Of a stretch of 64,000 nucleotides of DNA, positions 13,168 through 25,232 are shown one piece after another; positions within the stretch are counted from its first letter, which is position 1, and each line of letters opens with the position of its first letter. The notes under the pieces are model-generated. The model was given only the letters and a program-made list of their open reading frames with translations. It was not told the origin of the DNA and ran no database searches. A program made the translations under genes and the position numbers. Source of the stretch: Ctenosaura bakeri (taxonomy: Eukaryota; Chordata; Lepidosauria; Squamata; Iguanidae); assembly GCA_948474755.1 (NCBI GenBank), contig CAOLHI010001855.1, positions 62,001-126,000 on the forward strand. Reading direction: 5' to 3'.

Positions 13168-14059
13168 ATCACTTCATATAGGTAGGCTGTTCTGCCAGTC
13201 AGATGGCTGCGATGGTGGCCGATCAGAGCGAACTTTATGAGATTCAAAACAATACTAGTAAAAGGAAAATGCCTTTTTGCAGGTAGACCCTGGAGGGTCA
13301 TTCTGTAACCTTCAGACGCCTTTGCACTCTGCTGCTTCCTTTCTCTTCCATTTATTATTCAGTTTTCTTGCAGAAGTCCTTAGTGCTGTTATGGGCCCTG
13401 CAGACTTTTTCAGCTGTAAATGGTTTATAAATAGCCATACTCTAAATAATCAAGGCCTGATGTGTGAAAGGAGCAATTTATTTCATTGCATCCAAAGCTA
13501 GAAGACAGGAAAGAACAACGAGACTGGAATGGGGGGGGGGGGTTGGAGAAAGCCATTGCTAGCCCAGCCAAATTAAAAACAAACGAAATACCCGACCTTG
13601 AAATAACCATATAAAGAACACAAGGAGACTCTCACAGCTCTTTTGTGGATTTTGGAATTGGTTGTATCTAGCAGCAGAGAGGTTGACAAAATGGTCTGTT
13701 GTGAAGAAACAGGCTTTTGCTCTTTTAAAGCATCTTCCTGTGTGGAAATATGGGATGTTAAGAGTCAACATATACCCTGAAGAATAATTTTAAGCAATAA
13801 GCATTAATGGACCAAATATGTGATCTGAGCAGATCACTGGGGGTTGGAAGCTGTGTCTTGAGAGAAAAATTGGGGAGTGGGGGAAAAGGAAGAGCATGTT
13901 ATTACCCTTTAATACTCCCTCCCCCATCTGACAGTTAAATGCTATCTGGGAGTGATTTGCTGGAGTTGACAGCTATTTTTAAATAGAATAAAACGGAACA
14001 GAGAGACAGAGAAGGATGCATGGTTTTGCATACACAGTTTTGGAAGGAAAGGCTGTAGA

Positions 14060-14190
14060 GGAAAGGCCATTGCTGAGTGGGTGAGCATTGCTTTTGCACG
14101 TAGACGGTCCCAGGTTCAATCTTTCACAACTCTAGGGAATGAGCCCTGCCTAAAACCTAGCCTCTGCTAGTCATGGTAGACCAGTGATTC
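14060..14190 (+). repeat. tRNA-derived MIR-like SINE
   Basis: tgagcattgcttttgcacg then ggtcccaggttcaatcttt is a tRNA-type box B region. It is followed by ctctgctagtcatggtagac, as in the widespread reptile MIR-related SINE. A second copy is at 45735. Confidence 0.5.
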
Positions 14191-14290
14191 TTAACTGGGA
14201 GAACCATACTCGGGGAAATGTTCTACAAATTGGGGGTGATGGTGGGACACACTCAACCTTTGGAGTGGCAAGGGTGTGTTGGAGTAGCAA

Positions 14291-14445
14291 GGGTGTGTTG
14301 TTCTTGCTTTCAAGTTGATTCCAACTTATGGCAACCCCTGTTCTAGGATTGGCAAGCTTCATCCAAAGGGGGTTTGCCGTTGTCTTCGTCTAAGGTGGCT
14401 GAGAGAGTGTGACTTGCCCAGGGTCATGCAGGAATCCTGGAGGAC
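14291..14445 (-). repeat. Sauria-type tRNA SINE (reverse)
   Basis: Read in reverse, ttcaagttgattccaactta, tggcaacccc, ggtttgccgttgtcttc and ggctgagagagtgtgacttg are the tail and body. Just upstream a ~20 bp tandem duplication (gtggcaagggtgtgttgga / gtagcaagggtgtgttgtt, 14264-14302) marks the junction. Confidence 0.7.
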
Positions 14446-15189
14446 CTCTGAGACTAAATGAGAAAAAAAAATTCTAGCATAAGCTTACATGCACTAAGGT
14501 TCACTTTCATCAAATGATTCCCTCATGATGTTGTTGGACTGCTGTTCCCATCAGCCCTAGCCAGCCTAGCCAGTGGATTAAATGGTAGCCGTTGCTCTGT
14601 ACATCTGGAGATCCCCTGCATCTTAAGCCAAAATTCTACTTGGAAAGGAGCAACTTCCATCAGTCTCTCTCAGTCTTTGTTTTTGGGTGCATGCTTCTTA
14701 CCTGAAACCATCTGTTTACCTGGGAAGGCTTTTCTGTTTCTTTGCTTTATTGGCCAGCTCTTACCTGTTTTGTATCTGGCATGAAAGGATTTTTGGGAAG
14801 CCCTCTGGAGCTGCAAAAGAAAGTTCAGCTTTGGGGCAAACTGTTTAGTACGTTTTGTGCAGAAGTGTTCTTTTTATTTTTCAGGGTCAGTGGCAGGTAA
14901 GAAATACAGAACTGAACTGGTGGTCTGGAGATCCTATGAACGGCCAAACAAAGGGAGCATTCTTGCTCCAGAACCACTTGCCAAATTTTTTCACATATAT
15001 CTCCCAGCGCTTTGCTACAGAAGAACAAAGGCTTCCTTGCATCTGGGGCATTGGTATAACTGTGCCTGGGTTATTCGTATTTATCTATTACCTTTGCCCT
15101 GTGTACTCCAAATATTTTTGGAAACTTCTGACAAGGAATGTAACTTTTCAAAAAAACAACAACTCATAAACTTTGAAATAAAGTGGACA

Positions 15190-18040
15190 CTCCCTCTGCA
15201 GTTCCTAGTTGTATACCTCATCTAGATCTAGAGCCCTCCCTTTTCTAGGTACATGGGCTCCCTTTCCAGGGAGAGAATGTATCTGACTGCCCAAAGAAAT
15301 GAATGCCTTAATTTGTATTGGAACTGCATATGGGAAGAATTTGCAGAACAGCCTCATTCACTCATTGACGCCTCTGTGCCTGGGACCACTTTGACGGCAG
15401 TGAAGTTGCCATTGAGAGAAGATTTGATCTTCCTTGCAAGGTCCCAGAGTCTGTGGAGACCTGTCAGTTGCACTCCATACTTTGAACGTGCTCAAAAATG
15501 TATGCGTGTGTGGGTGATAGAACAGGGCTGCTCTTCTCTTGGTGTTTTGAGTAAGCTTCCTTGTGCAAATGTTGGACATTTTGGGCCAATGCATAATGGG
15601 CCATATTCAGTTGAAGCTTATGAAAGTAGAACTACATGTGCCATTGTGCTTTGCACATTGTTATGAACTGTGCACTCACTGCATGCTTTCTCATAATGCA
15701 TCAGTGCAGAATGTTCATTGGTTCTGCAACATCACAATCCTGTAAAGAGATGGCATAGTGCAATTGAGCTGTAGCTCTGTGGGCATAAAGTTTCACTGCG
15801 TCTCCAGATGTCCCCATGTGTTTGAGTCCTTCTGCTGTATCAGATGTTGCTTTCCTCACAAAAAGGCAGGAGAAATCATCACCTGTGTGAACTTGACATT
15901 TTAGCTACCTGTTTTCCGCAGTTCTGATCCCAGAAATCTGAGGGCCAGGGAGAAGGGAGGAAGCATCTTCATATTTATCAGAAGTACAGCTCCCATGTGA
16001 TGCAACCATCTTTCTTTGACAGTGACCTTGCCACCTTCTCAATACCCATTAAAGGTACCAGTACAAGACTGAGGAATTCCGGATAGCTGTGGCCATCTTT
16101 TATTGCATACTAAAACACACCTCCAAAACCTCTCTGCCGTCCTGATGAGGAATGAAAAGAAGAATGTGATCCTCGATGGAATTCTGTGGTTGTTTGCATT
16201 GTCTGCTAGAGGCAGGAGGGCTGGTTGGTTAGTGATGCTTTTGGACCGCACAGTAGGTCCTCTTCATCATTTGATAACAAAAAAAAAAGGAGGTCCCATG
16301 CCAACTGGAGAAGAATCAAATGTACTGAGCTGTGACTGAGTCTGGGCTGGCCCACGCTTTGGCTCAGCAGATTTAAAAATAATACACTGCAATGCTCTAT
16401 TGGCTTCCATTCCAAATTCTTCTGGAGTAAAAAAGATGAGTTCAGGAAAAAGTAGTATATTTTCTCCCAGTGTTTTTATCTGTTTTCAGTAATAATTCCA
16501 CAGGCACGACAGTAGTTTTGAATAGTAGCTGTAAAATAAATTAGATTATAATCTGTATACTCTGAACTTGCTCTGTGTTCCTCTAACTGCACCGCAGACA
16601 AATGTTTTAATGAAGAGGCATCTCCTTTCCTGCTCCCTCCATTTGTCCAGTGAGTGTTTGCTTGCATGTTCACTTAATCTCTTAAACCACAAGGAGCTAT
16701 CTTTTAGAAACTCCAAGCCAATAAATAATACATTTTACGCAGGGATAGAAGTAAGGGGGGGCACCCATAAATCATCTCCAACATTCCACTTGTTGTGTCT
16801 TCAGTTTACTTACAAACAAGTCTGGTATTTTTACTGTAAGCAAAATATTTGGCCTGTTCAGCATGGCAGTTTCATACAGATCTCCACGGTGGAAGAACTA
16901 TATATAGTGATGGAGGCTCTAGAACAACCTGTGGTTGTGTGTGTGTGTGTGTGTGTATGCCTTTTAGCCACCTGTCAACTTACGGGGTACATGAAAATGA
17001 TCCGTGGTTCCCATTCTGAATAATGCCACTGCCACATATGATGGCTTCAGAATAATGCAAAGACCGCTGTTTTAAAACTCTAGGGCTGAGCCTGGAGAAA
17101 TTGCTTTTTAAAACCATAATATCCAGAATCCCCTACCCAGCAGGTCTCTTAGCCGTGACAAGTACGAGGCTCTTTGAGGTCAGAATCCCAAAGGTAAATT
17201 TTTCAATTTCTGTGCTAGGCTTTCTTTTACTGTTGATTTTCTCCCCTACTTCTCCCCTGACTGATGCTTTACCATTATGACCCTAATCCTCTGATCTCCC
17301 TTTTCATGGGCTTAACATCATTTCTATAATGTCTTTCAGCCTCTACAAAGCCAGTTTACAAAATTAAGCACAGTAAACAAAGAAACTCTATTTTGATCCG
17401 CTGCTCCCAATAATCAGTCTGGGAATGGAAGTTTCTGGGGCCTGGGTGTAACCAAGATATCTTTTCTTTCCTCCCAGAGTTGAGTGCATTTGTTTTCCTG
17501 TGTTGAAGAATATTTTTTAAAGAAATCAGATCTTTCTTGTTTCACTAATTGCCCGAGTCTTTGGAATTTAAGTAAAAGTTGAATGGATAGAATCAGCATC
17601 TACCCACAGAGATGTAGTCAGTGGAAAAATTGTGGCATTATTTTCTGGAACACCAGTAGTTTGCAGTAAAAGCCTGTTTACCCAGATGTCTTTTTGACTG
17701 TTCACTTATTTCAAGGTTTGGACCAAGCGTCCAGAGTTTGGAAACAAAACGTTTTATGTGAGAGGTTTTTTTTTGGGGGGGGGATTCATTGAGACATTGT
17801 GCAGCCATAATGACAGAAGAGAAAAGAAAGGAAGTTCTGTTTCAGGAGCGCTTTATGCTGACTTGCATGAAAAGGTATTCCAAATTCTGAGGCTTTATGA
17901 ATTGTTAAAAGTTGTGATTCTGGCTTTCCTTTTTTTAAATGTAAGACATGAAAGAACTGGCACGTTTCAACAACTTGATGGCTTATATTTCACATAGTAG
18001 CAGCATTTTCAGCTCAGAACTTTCCTCATATTAGAAGAGT
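15190..18040. other. Intronic DNA, mostly unassigned
   Basis: Open frames at 15253-15666 (137 codons) and 16568-17023 (151 codons) show no domain. A (TG)n microsatellite is at 16935-16957. The half-palindrome phrase atatccagaatcccctacc at 17120 resembles a decayed MITE arm. Poly-T and poly-G occur at 17767-17783. I see nothing else. Confidence 0.4.
16935..16957. repeat. (TG)n microsatellite
   Basis: About eleven TG dinucleotides in the intron. Confidence 0.9.
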
Positions 18041-18429
18041 GACTAAATTATTCATTTTTATTCTCCCCTTTTCCCCAATACTGGAGCTCAAGGCCACTTA
18101 CAAAAATTAAAATACAATACAATTGCAAGCACTTAGAAAAACATGAGAAAATAAAAAGTTGTCCGTTATCAGTTATCAAAAGCATCGGAGTCCAGAAGGT
18201 GGCTAAGGAAAATGGTTCCATATTAATTATTACTATCTTACCAGTTGTGTTCAAGGTTCCTGCCCTAATAACTGTGTTGGTCTTCTAACTGTCACAAAAT
18301 ACTTTTGTGGTTCTTAAGATAACATCTTAAAATCTGGTGAAATCCGGTTCAGTATATCTGAATAAAAGACAAAAGGGATACAGTTTTAAGTCACTTGCTT
18401 TGAGAATCCCCATGCTGCAGCAATGAATG

Positions 18430-18562
18430 GTTCTGAACCTTTGGCCCTCCAGATGTTTTGGATATCAAATCCCAGAATCCCTGTCCATTGACTGCGCTGA
18501 CTGGGGCTTCTGGGAGCTAGAGTCCAAAACATCTGGAGTACCCAAAAGCTTGAGAACTGCTG
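18430..18562. mobile_element. Palindromic hAT-like MITE (second family)
   Basis: The left arm ggttctgaacctttggccct, ccagatgttttgga is inverted in tccaaaacatctggagtacc, aaaagcttgagaactgctgg. The inner part reads atcccagaatccc / cttctgggagct. It is the same family as 19733-19872. It lies 335 bp before a BANP exon. No clear target duplication. Confidence 0.55.
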
Positions 18563-18896
18563 GACTGGCCAAGTACAAAATTTACAATTTTTGCATAAAA
18601 TTCCAAGAACTGTGGGTTTTGGACCTTTAAAGGACCCAACATGAAATGGCTGTGGAGCTGAGAAGAATTTATTTTTCATCTGGGACTAATGGTCTGTCAG
18701 TCTGTGTTTTCCCCACCCTCCCCAAACCTTCTGGGAGCTCTTGTGGTCTTACTTAATGGCTGTATTAGCTGAAGAGATAGTTGAGATTTTGGGGGCTCAT
18801 ATCAATTTGTGGTCTTACAGATGTTCCATGATGCTTTTGCAATGATGTCTGCTTATGCTGGATGCTCTCTCTCTCTCTCTGTTGGTTTGCCTGCAG

Positions 18897-19040
18897 GTGC
18901 TACAGGGTGCTCAGTTGATTGCCGTTGCTTCTTCTGATCCTGCAGCTGGTGCCGTTGATGGATCTCCGCTCCAAGGGAGCGATATCCAAGTCCAGTACGT
19001 CCAGCTGGCGCCCGTGACGGACCACTCGGCTGCGAATCAA
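18897..19040 (+). CDS. BANP: BANP penultimate coding exon (partial gene)
   Basis: The exon is 144 nt, exactly 48 codons, phase 0 at both ends. It follows a CT-rich tract ending in ctgcag and is followed by the donor gtgcgt. The peptide begins VLQGAQLIAVASSDPAAGAV and contains SPLQGSDIQVQYVQLAPV, which I recognise from memory as the C-terminal part of vertebrate BANP (SMAR1). BANP is a nuclear BEN-domain protein that binds CGCG-containing motifs in CpG-island promoters and was first described as a matrix-attachment-region binder. This exon lies C-terminal to the BEN domain, in the Gln/Val-rich tail, and has no catalytic motif. Reading through the donor gives a stop only at about 19140, so splicing to 26630 is needed for the expected end. 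The codons look intact, with no frameshift. The earlier exons are upstream of the window. A protein alignment to BANP would settle the assignment. Confidence 0.87.
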
Positions 19041-19732
19041 GTGCGTAGATCTTTTTCTGTGTTCAAAAGGGAATGGTGCATGAGAACCATCAGAACAGCT
19101 AGAATGCCCTCCACAATCATTTGGCTCCTTTTGGGGCTGTAATTCTCTGTTGCTCTTGTAAAAGTGTCTCTACTGATAAGTTCAATATTTTCAATGTAAT
19201 GCCATAAGTTTCTCCACCATCACCACCACCACCACCTGATGGACGTAGCCTATGATGTAATGCTGAATGGCTGTGGTCAGGGCCGAAAACCAAATTTTAT
19301 TTTAGTAAAATCTGAACTCTGGGGTCTATAACCCAAATAACCACTTGTGTACTTTTGCTTATTTTGCAAAAGTTATCTAGCTTTTTTCCTAGCTACGAGG
19401 TGGGTCAAGATAAACACTGAAGCCCTGTCCCCTTATCACTTCTCTTTACTTCTTAAGATTTCTTCAGACACCACTCTTAACCATTGCTGCAAGATATCTG
19501 TGTTTTATATGTTTAAGAAACCTCAGAAAACTAAATTCCATGCTTCTTATGATCACCCCAGAGACTTCCTCTGAGTCTTTCCTCCATCACAAATTCCTTG
19601 AGGTAGAAGCAACAGAAATGCCTAGAAATTGACACCATCCATGAATGAAGTGGCTTGGAGGCTCTTGTCAGAATCTGAGGTTTCTCCCACTTTAAAACTT
19701 TTTACTTATGACTCTTATAATCATGAGTCAGA

Positions 19733-19872
19733 ATGGTGGTTCTCAGACTTTGGTCCTTGAGATTTTTTGGGCTTCACCTCCCAGAAGCCCCCATCTGCAT
19801 GGCCCATGGTCAAGAATTTTGACATTGAAGATGTCCAAAGCATCTGGGGGAATCAGTGGTTGAGAACATCTT
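19733..19872. mobile_element. Palindromic hAT-like MITE with target duplication
   Basis: The ends ggtggttctcagactttgg and gtggttgagaacatc are inverted copies, with a cttcacctcccagaagccc core. It is flanked by gagtcaga at 19725-19732 and again at 19873-19880, an 8 bp direct repeat as expected for hAT insertion. It is non-autonomous. Confidence 0.6.
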
Positions 19873-21127
19873 GAGTCAGAGGTTCTGTTTCAGACTTTTG
19901 GATCTGTGTTCCTAACAATTCTAAAAACAGGTGTGGCCATCCTGCTTCGGACATTGCTACTTCCTGGCTGGGTCAGATGGGCCTATTGGCCCAATTCAAG
20001 CAGAACATGAGCTTCTTACTGGCTCACCCTATGCAGCTGCTGTCTGGCTCCCCCAGAAGTGCGAGTCAGGGGCATCTCCCCATGGTCCAGAAAGTGGTGG
20101 TGCCAACCCCTTCTCTTGCATTCAGCATGCAGTGAACTCAACCATGGGTGGCCACTGCTGCCCCAGCAGCTTTGGGTCTGCACCAAGCTCAGAGAGGGCC
20201 TTTGGTTTCAGACTCATCCCCCAAGATAGCAAGAGGCCTCATCCAGACAAAGACACACGGCTGCTTTCTCCCCAAGGGTGGGCCAGAGGCAGGGTCAAGA
20301 GTGCCAGGGGTCAGAGCCAGAAAACCGAGTCAGCCGAAGGTGAGTCACTCTGGGGTTTGGCAATTCTCGGCTCAAAAAGAACTGTCTGTACTCTTTCTTT
20401 GGCCAAGCAGAGGGAAAGGCTTGGCCTCAGAATCTAAAGGGATAGAGCCCCTGTATCCCCTTCCAAATCTTTCTGGGATTGTGATGTCGCCTGAGTGAGC
20501 TCTCTTGTCAGGGCACAAGATGATCTGGCAACAGTGGCTTTTGGACACCCTGCCCAGCAACTGTGCTACTGATACAAAATTGCTGCATACAGTGCTTCCA
20601 TTCCTAGAGGTCAGGTAGTCAGCTTTTCCATTCCCAGCCCCTGTTTTCATGCTATTTCTAACCTGGCTGTGACCATTGGCTCAGAACAGCGTGTTCCATT
20701 ATTTAAGTTAGAATGGTTCCCCTCAACTTAACACACATCTTGTGCTCTTTGCCCAATTTGAGGTACCTCTCTCTACAAATTATAACTTTGCAATGTTTGA
20801 GTTGATGGGGTCGGGGAATGGGGAGTGGGAAAAAGAAGTTCTGCAAGCCAAATGCCTCATGTTTCCTGGCCCTTCTTTTGGGAATTTTGCATCTCCATGT
20901 GAAATCTCTGTTAAGGAGCATTATAGCAGTTTGGAATGGCCAGCCTACATGGTTCACCTTGGCATGATTCCTTTTTTTCAGTGAGACACAGAACAGGGGG
21001 AGAGCGCTTTGTTCAGGTGACATGGGATGTACCAGGCATATCATTTGCACATTTGGCAGCACTAACACACATAAAATCATACATCACCTCAAGTTTAAGG
21101 CCTGGAAAAGGGACACTGTGTCTTAAG

Positions 21128-21325
21128 AAGCATACGTGTGCTTTAAAGTTGACTCCAACATATGGCAATCCAATCATACAGTTATGGAGGTTTCTGCAAG
21201 ATTTCTTTACATGAGGTTTGCCATTGCTTTCTTCTAAGGCTGAGACGCAACATGCTCAAGGTTACTCAGTGGTTTTCCGCAGCTGAGCAAGGTCCAATAT
21301 TCAGACCATTAAACCACACCAGTTC
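21128..21325 (-). repeat. Sauria-type tRNA SINE (reverse, decayed)
   Basis: Read in reverse: gctttaaagttgactccaac, atatggcaatcc, aggtttgccattgctttctt, ctaaggctgaga and ttcagaccattaaaccacac, the anticodon-side end of the tRNA head. Confidence 0.6.
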
Positions 21326-21759
21326 TCTACATACAGTCTCTCTCTATTTCTCTATTTCTCTCCCCTATAAACATTCAAACCTTGTTTAAAGGATCCCCAC
21401 CTTTCCTATTGTGGAGACCAGTCATGTCAGACCTGCTTTCGTGGATGATAACATGCCCATCCTATGGTCTACATCCAGTTTTCAAGCCTATTTGGAGTAG
21501 ATCCATTGAATCTATGGGAACCTGGTAAACCAAATGCTGTGTAAGTCCCATTGACTCACTAAGCCTGTTCTGGTGGGGACTGACAATTTGATCTAGGCCT
21601 ATATAAATTAAATGAATGCTTTGTACTTGCATATTTTCTTTGTTCTGAACTACTCTGTGGACTCTTTTTAACAGAAAGATTTTTTTTAAAAAAATATTAT
21701 ATATAAGGTATAGTACTGTATCTGTACAAGGGCTACTGGTCTGTTTCTGAATAGAATTC

Positions 21760-22180
21760 TAAAGTACTGGTTGTGACCTGTTAAGCCCTATAAGGACCAT
21801 ATCTTCCTGTATGAACCTACTCAAATTTTAAGATCTAAGGGGGAGAGCCTTCTTTTGACCCCACTACCATTTCAGGTGTGCCTGATCAGGATGTGGTAGA
21901 GAGCCTTCTCTGTGTTTGCTCATACCGAGAGGCTTCATACACCTCCTCTCTGCTTTCATTTCCCTTCCCTTCCCTTCTCTTCTCTCTCTATCTCTCTCTC
22001 TCTCTTTTTGGCTAGCGGGCAAAGATCTTATTTAAACAGGCCTTCCAGTTTTAAATGGGATAGTGCAACGGATGTACTGATTTTTAATGTGTCAGAAGCT
22101 TTAATGTGTAAACCACTTTGGTTACCATGTGGGAGAAAAGTGGAGTATAAATCGGAAAGGAAGGAAGGAAGGAAGAAATC
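21760..22180 (+). repeat. L2-like LINE 3' end
   Basis: ctggttgtgacctgttaagc, cctataaggacc, tatgaacctactcaaatttt, aagatct and gtagagagccttctctgtg match the C-terminal end of reptile L2 ORF2. A 3' UTR-like piece follows (aaaccactttggttaccatg, gagtataaatcgg) with a GAAG-rich tail. A pyrimidine-rich tract lies at 21957-22012. Decayed. Confidence 0.55.
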
Positions 22181-22734
22181 TACTCAAGCTTCAGTATAGA
22201 TATATCTGGGCCTGTGGGCATGGAGGAAGGGCAAATTCTTCTTTATTTTGTAAAAGATCAGAACTCCATTTGATGCATTTCTCTTTCTATCATTCACATA
22301 CACTGCAGTTTGGGCATTGCATTCACCACCCCCTTTCCCTTGGCAGGCTGGCTCCATACCTTGACTTCTGCCGGGTTGACCACACTACGGAAAGGGAACT
22401 GTCCTGGCCTTTGGTGCACAGCATGGAAGGGGTCCTATTGGCATAGCCTTTCCCCTTTCGGCCGGGGGGGGGCTAGAAGCTCTTCTAAACATTTCTTAGA
22501 TTAAGGATGAGACACTCGTTGACATCCAGAATGATGCTGTATACTGTGGTCTTAGGTTTTTGCAGCAGGAGACTCTGGACTCCTCCTGTTCGCTTTTTGG
22601 CATCTGACACTTCTGGAATGATGAAATGTTCACGCATCATATAACCAGAAGTGTTCCCTTTTAGCGAAGTGCAACCCTGGTTACAGGCCTCCAGTTTTTT
22701 CCCATAAATTACCTTCCTTTGAATCTAAAGTGAG

Positions 22735-22740
<6 letters not shown>

Positions 22741-22772
<32 letters not shown>
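22741..22772. repeat. (GT)n microsatellite
   Basis: About 16 perfect GT units in the last BANP intron. Likely length-variable. Confidence 0.95.
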
Positions 22773-22773
<1 letters not shown>

Positions 22774-23390
22774 GAGGGGAGGAGGTTCGCATTGCCTCTG
22801 ACTTCATCCTTCCCTTTTGGCCACTCAGCTATTGACAAGAGTCTGCCGTTCTGAATCCAGCGATAAATCTCTACATCTGTCTCCCACACCGTTGGCAGCG
22901 AGAGCGGAATTGCTCTCTTTCAGACACTTTGCGCCGTGTTAGCTTTTAATATTGTGGTTAACCACAGAGATTTATACCATGCTGCAGATAAACTGAAAGG
23001 AATGTGGGGACGTAAAGGAAGGAGGGGGTGAATGTCAAAATGAAGGCTAGGTTAGAAATAGGTCTGCTGGAACTTGTCGGGCCTTCTGCAGAAACCTCTG
23101 ATGTGGGCAAGATAAACGGGGTGTGTGGCGTGGAATGGGGGTGCCCGAAGGAGAGCATGGGGGGCAGCACAGGTATGGAAGCTGGCCTTTCCGTAGGTCT
23201 CCCTATTTTAACCCTTTCCTCCTATTCTTCCTTCCTAACACCGTAGCCACAGCCCAGAAACACAGAAGGGTCCCCATTGCACCATTGTCATTTCACTCAC
23301 AGGAAAAACATGAAGGACCTCTTTAAAAGACTTGAAACCCTTTATGGTCTTTTTTGCAAAAAACAAAAATTGTTTCGAAATACATGCTAA

Positions 23391-23460
23391 ATTGTTCACC
23401 GCCTCGATCTATATGGAGAGGCAGGATACAAACAAACAAACAAACAAACAAATAAATAAA
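23391..23460 (+). repeat. LINE 3' tail with (AAAC)n
   Basis: ttcaccgcctcgatctatat, ggagaggcaggatac then repeated caaa and aaat units is the typical L2-type 3' terminus in reptiles, ending in its own microsatellite. Confidence 0.55.
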
Positions 23461-23736
23461 AACTGGTTTGATAACTTTGGTTTTTGATAATGATTAAGAA
23501 CTTGATATGTGGAAGAAGCATAATATCTCACTGTAATGAAAGAGGCTTGATTATGTGGAGTGTAATTGCTAAGAAGAAGGTTGGAAGTCATATTTCATTT
23601 TCCCCCCTTACTTTTCTCTATATTGTTTCTGTATTTCTATGTATTTCATCCTTCTTTTCTTCCCCCCCCCTTTTTTTTTGGCTTTCTTTTTGTATTTGTG
23701 GTTTTTAGTGTGTTTGCAAAAATTGCTAATAAAAAT

Positions 23737-23752
23737 GAGAGAGAGAGAGAGA
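23737..23752. repeat. (GA)n microsatellite
   Basis: Eight GA units following gctaataaaaat, probably the tail of a decayed retroelement. Confidence 0.7.
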
Positions 23753-23829
23753 AGGACTTCAGTCATGGTGAGAAGATGTGTGCTCTTGAGTCACACAGAA
23801 ATCTGCGTCCATCAGGAAAAGCTTGCTTA

Positions 23830-24340
23830 ATTCCCAAGGCTTGCGTGCTTTCACCTTTTGCCGGCCTGCGTCACCTGTCGTGCACGCTGAGGCCACTAAA
23901 GCAACAGCTGGTTGTGTCATACAACACATTCCAAGCCAGTTTGGTTTTCTCCAGGCACAGCTTAGTGCTTTCTAGATCCCGGGCAAAGCGTAGGTATTAA
24001 CAGCCACCCACCCATGGACTGGAGTTGCTGCCTGCCGATGAGATATTTGGGCAGCGAACGGTACCGGCAAGCTCGTGGTGTGGTGCAGAATGATACAGCT
24101 TCAGGCGTGAACAGATGCCAGGTTCCCCACTCAGCTCACATGGAGTCCTCTTGTTTATTTTCGTGCACTGATTGCATTCTTTCCTTACAGAAGTCCTAAT
24201 GGTTCCTGACATGTTAATTTACAGTAATAACATTGGAATACCACACAAGATTTGTTTTCCCTTCTCTCTGCCGAAACCGGTGCGAGGGGAAATGGCTTCT
24301 GCTTAAAAGCCAGCTTTCCCAAAGCTGCCTGCATCTGGCT
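23830..24340. promoter_or_regulatory. Repeat-poor, CpG-containing intronic island (candidate CNE)
   Basis: No transposon phrases appear here, and CpG is denser than in the flanks (gccggcctgcgtcacctgtc, tcgtgcacgctg, tcccgggcaaagcg, gcagcgaacggtaccgg). An intronic enhancer is possible but not shown. The identification rests only on base composition and absence of repeats. Confidence 0.25.
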
Positions 24341-24879
24341 AAATTCTGGAATAATTAACCCAGGGCTTGCGAAAACTTAGCTGTTCTTTTTAGTGGTTCT
24401 TTCTCCAGGTGTCCGGGAAGCTGCTTCAGCTCCAGACAAATTGCCATCGTGGATGTTCTCATGGGTGACTTGTGTGTATGAGACACAGAGGGGGATGTGA
24501 CCTGTGAATGAGTGGGGGGGGGACGCCCCAGGATTGGGGTGGGAGTCTGTATCAACATGTTATTGCTGGCAGGAGAACAGACAGAAGGAGGCAGTAATTC
24601 ATTTCAGAGTGCCTGACCTTAATTTGAGAACAAAGCCTTGCCGGTTTGAACTTTGCAAAGGTCTCCTATTAATAGGCAATCATTTACCACCGATACAAAG
24701 CTATTAGGGAGGAAAACAGTCAGCGAGGCTTCCTTCTTTTGGGCACTTTGATAGCAGGATTTACTCTCTCTTTCTTTCCAAAGCTTGAAAGGAGGAGGTG
24801 GAGAGGGCAGGCTGAGCAGGATATTTTAAATCCATTGCCCATCACGAGTGGCTTAGAACGGAACACTCCCAGTTTAAAC

Positions 24880-25057
24880 CAGCCTTTCTCGACCCTTTCT
24901 TTTTTACCCTGGAAGAGCCCTTGAAACAATTTTTAGGTCTCAGGGAACCCCTGCAGGAAAAAAATATTATATCTACAGCTTGTTTTTAAAAAGTTTTCCT
25001 GTTCCAGTTGTGAACGGGAACCGTAGGGTTCCAGGGAATCCTGGTTGAGAAATGCTG
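24880..25057. mobile_element. hAT MITE with CAG...CTG ends and target duplication
   Basis: The left end cagcctttctcgaccc and right end ggttgagaaatgctg are inverted copies. The flanks are gtttaaac (24872-24879) and gcttaaac (25058-25065), an 8 bp duplication with one mismatch. The inner repeats agggaacccctgcagg / aggg-ttccagggaatcc are also inverted. Confidence 0.65.
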
Positions 25058-25232
25058 GCTTAAACCTCAGTGGCCAGACTTTTAAGGCTACTTCTGGGTA
25101 TTGGTCTGCAGGGACTGGAAGGAGGATGATAAGACAGTTCTTTTTGCACCCTTGATGATCTATCGCAGGTTTGTCAGTAATAAAGTTAGAAGGGTTTTCG
25201 TGACACATGCTGATAGCCCCAGGAGACTATAG

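Larger units (their letters stand above)
1..18896 (+). other. BANP: BANP upstream intron (3' part, at least 18.9 kb)
   Basis: This is everything upstream of the 18897 acceptor. I searched for Q/V-rich phase-compatible exons flanked by AG and GT and found none, so the intron probably extends past the left edge. It holds 5S-SINE, Sauria SINE, CR1 and MITE remnants (listed separately) and long AT-rich unique stretches. If an upstream exon was missed, this is two introns. Confidence 0.6.

Noticed and set aside
14884..14896. Possible micro-exon (ttcag ... gtaagaaa) near 14884
   Set aside because: Only 13 nt, not a multiple of three, and without BANP-like residues. Matching AG and GT pairs occur often by chance.
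16935..16957. Possible Z-DNA or regulatory role for (TG)n tracts (also at 22741 and 43742)
   Set aside because: Simple microsatellites are common in reptile introns and nothing here points to function.
19931..20437. 168-codon plus-strand open frame within the last BANP intron
   Set aside because: Several frames stay open over a GC-richer stretch and the protein has no recognisable domain. It does not splice in phase between the two BANP exons.
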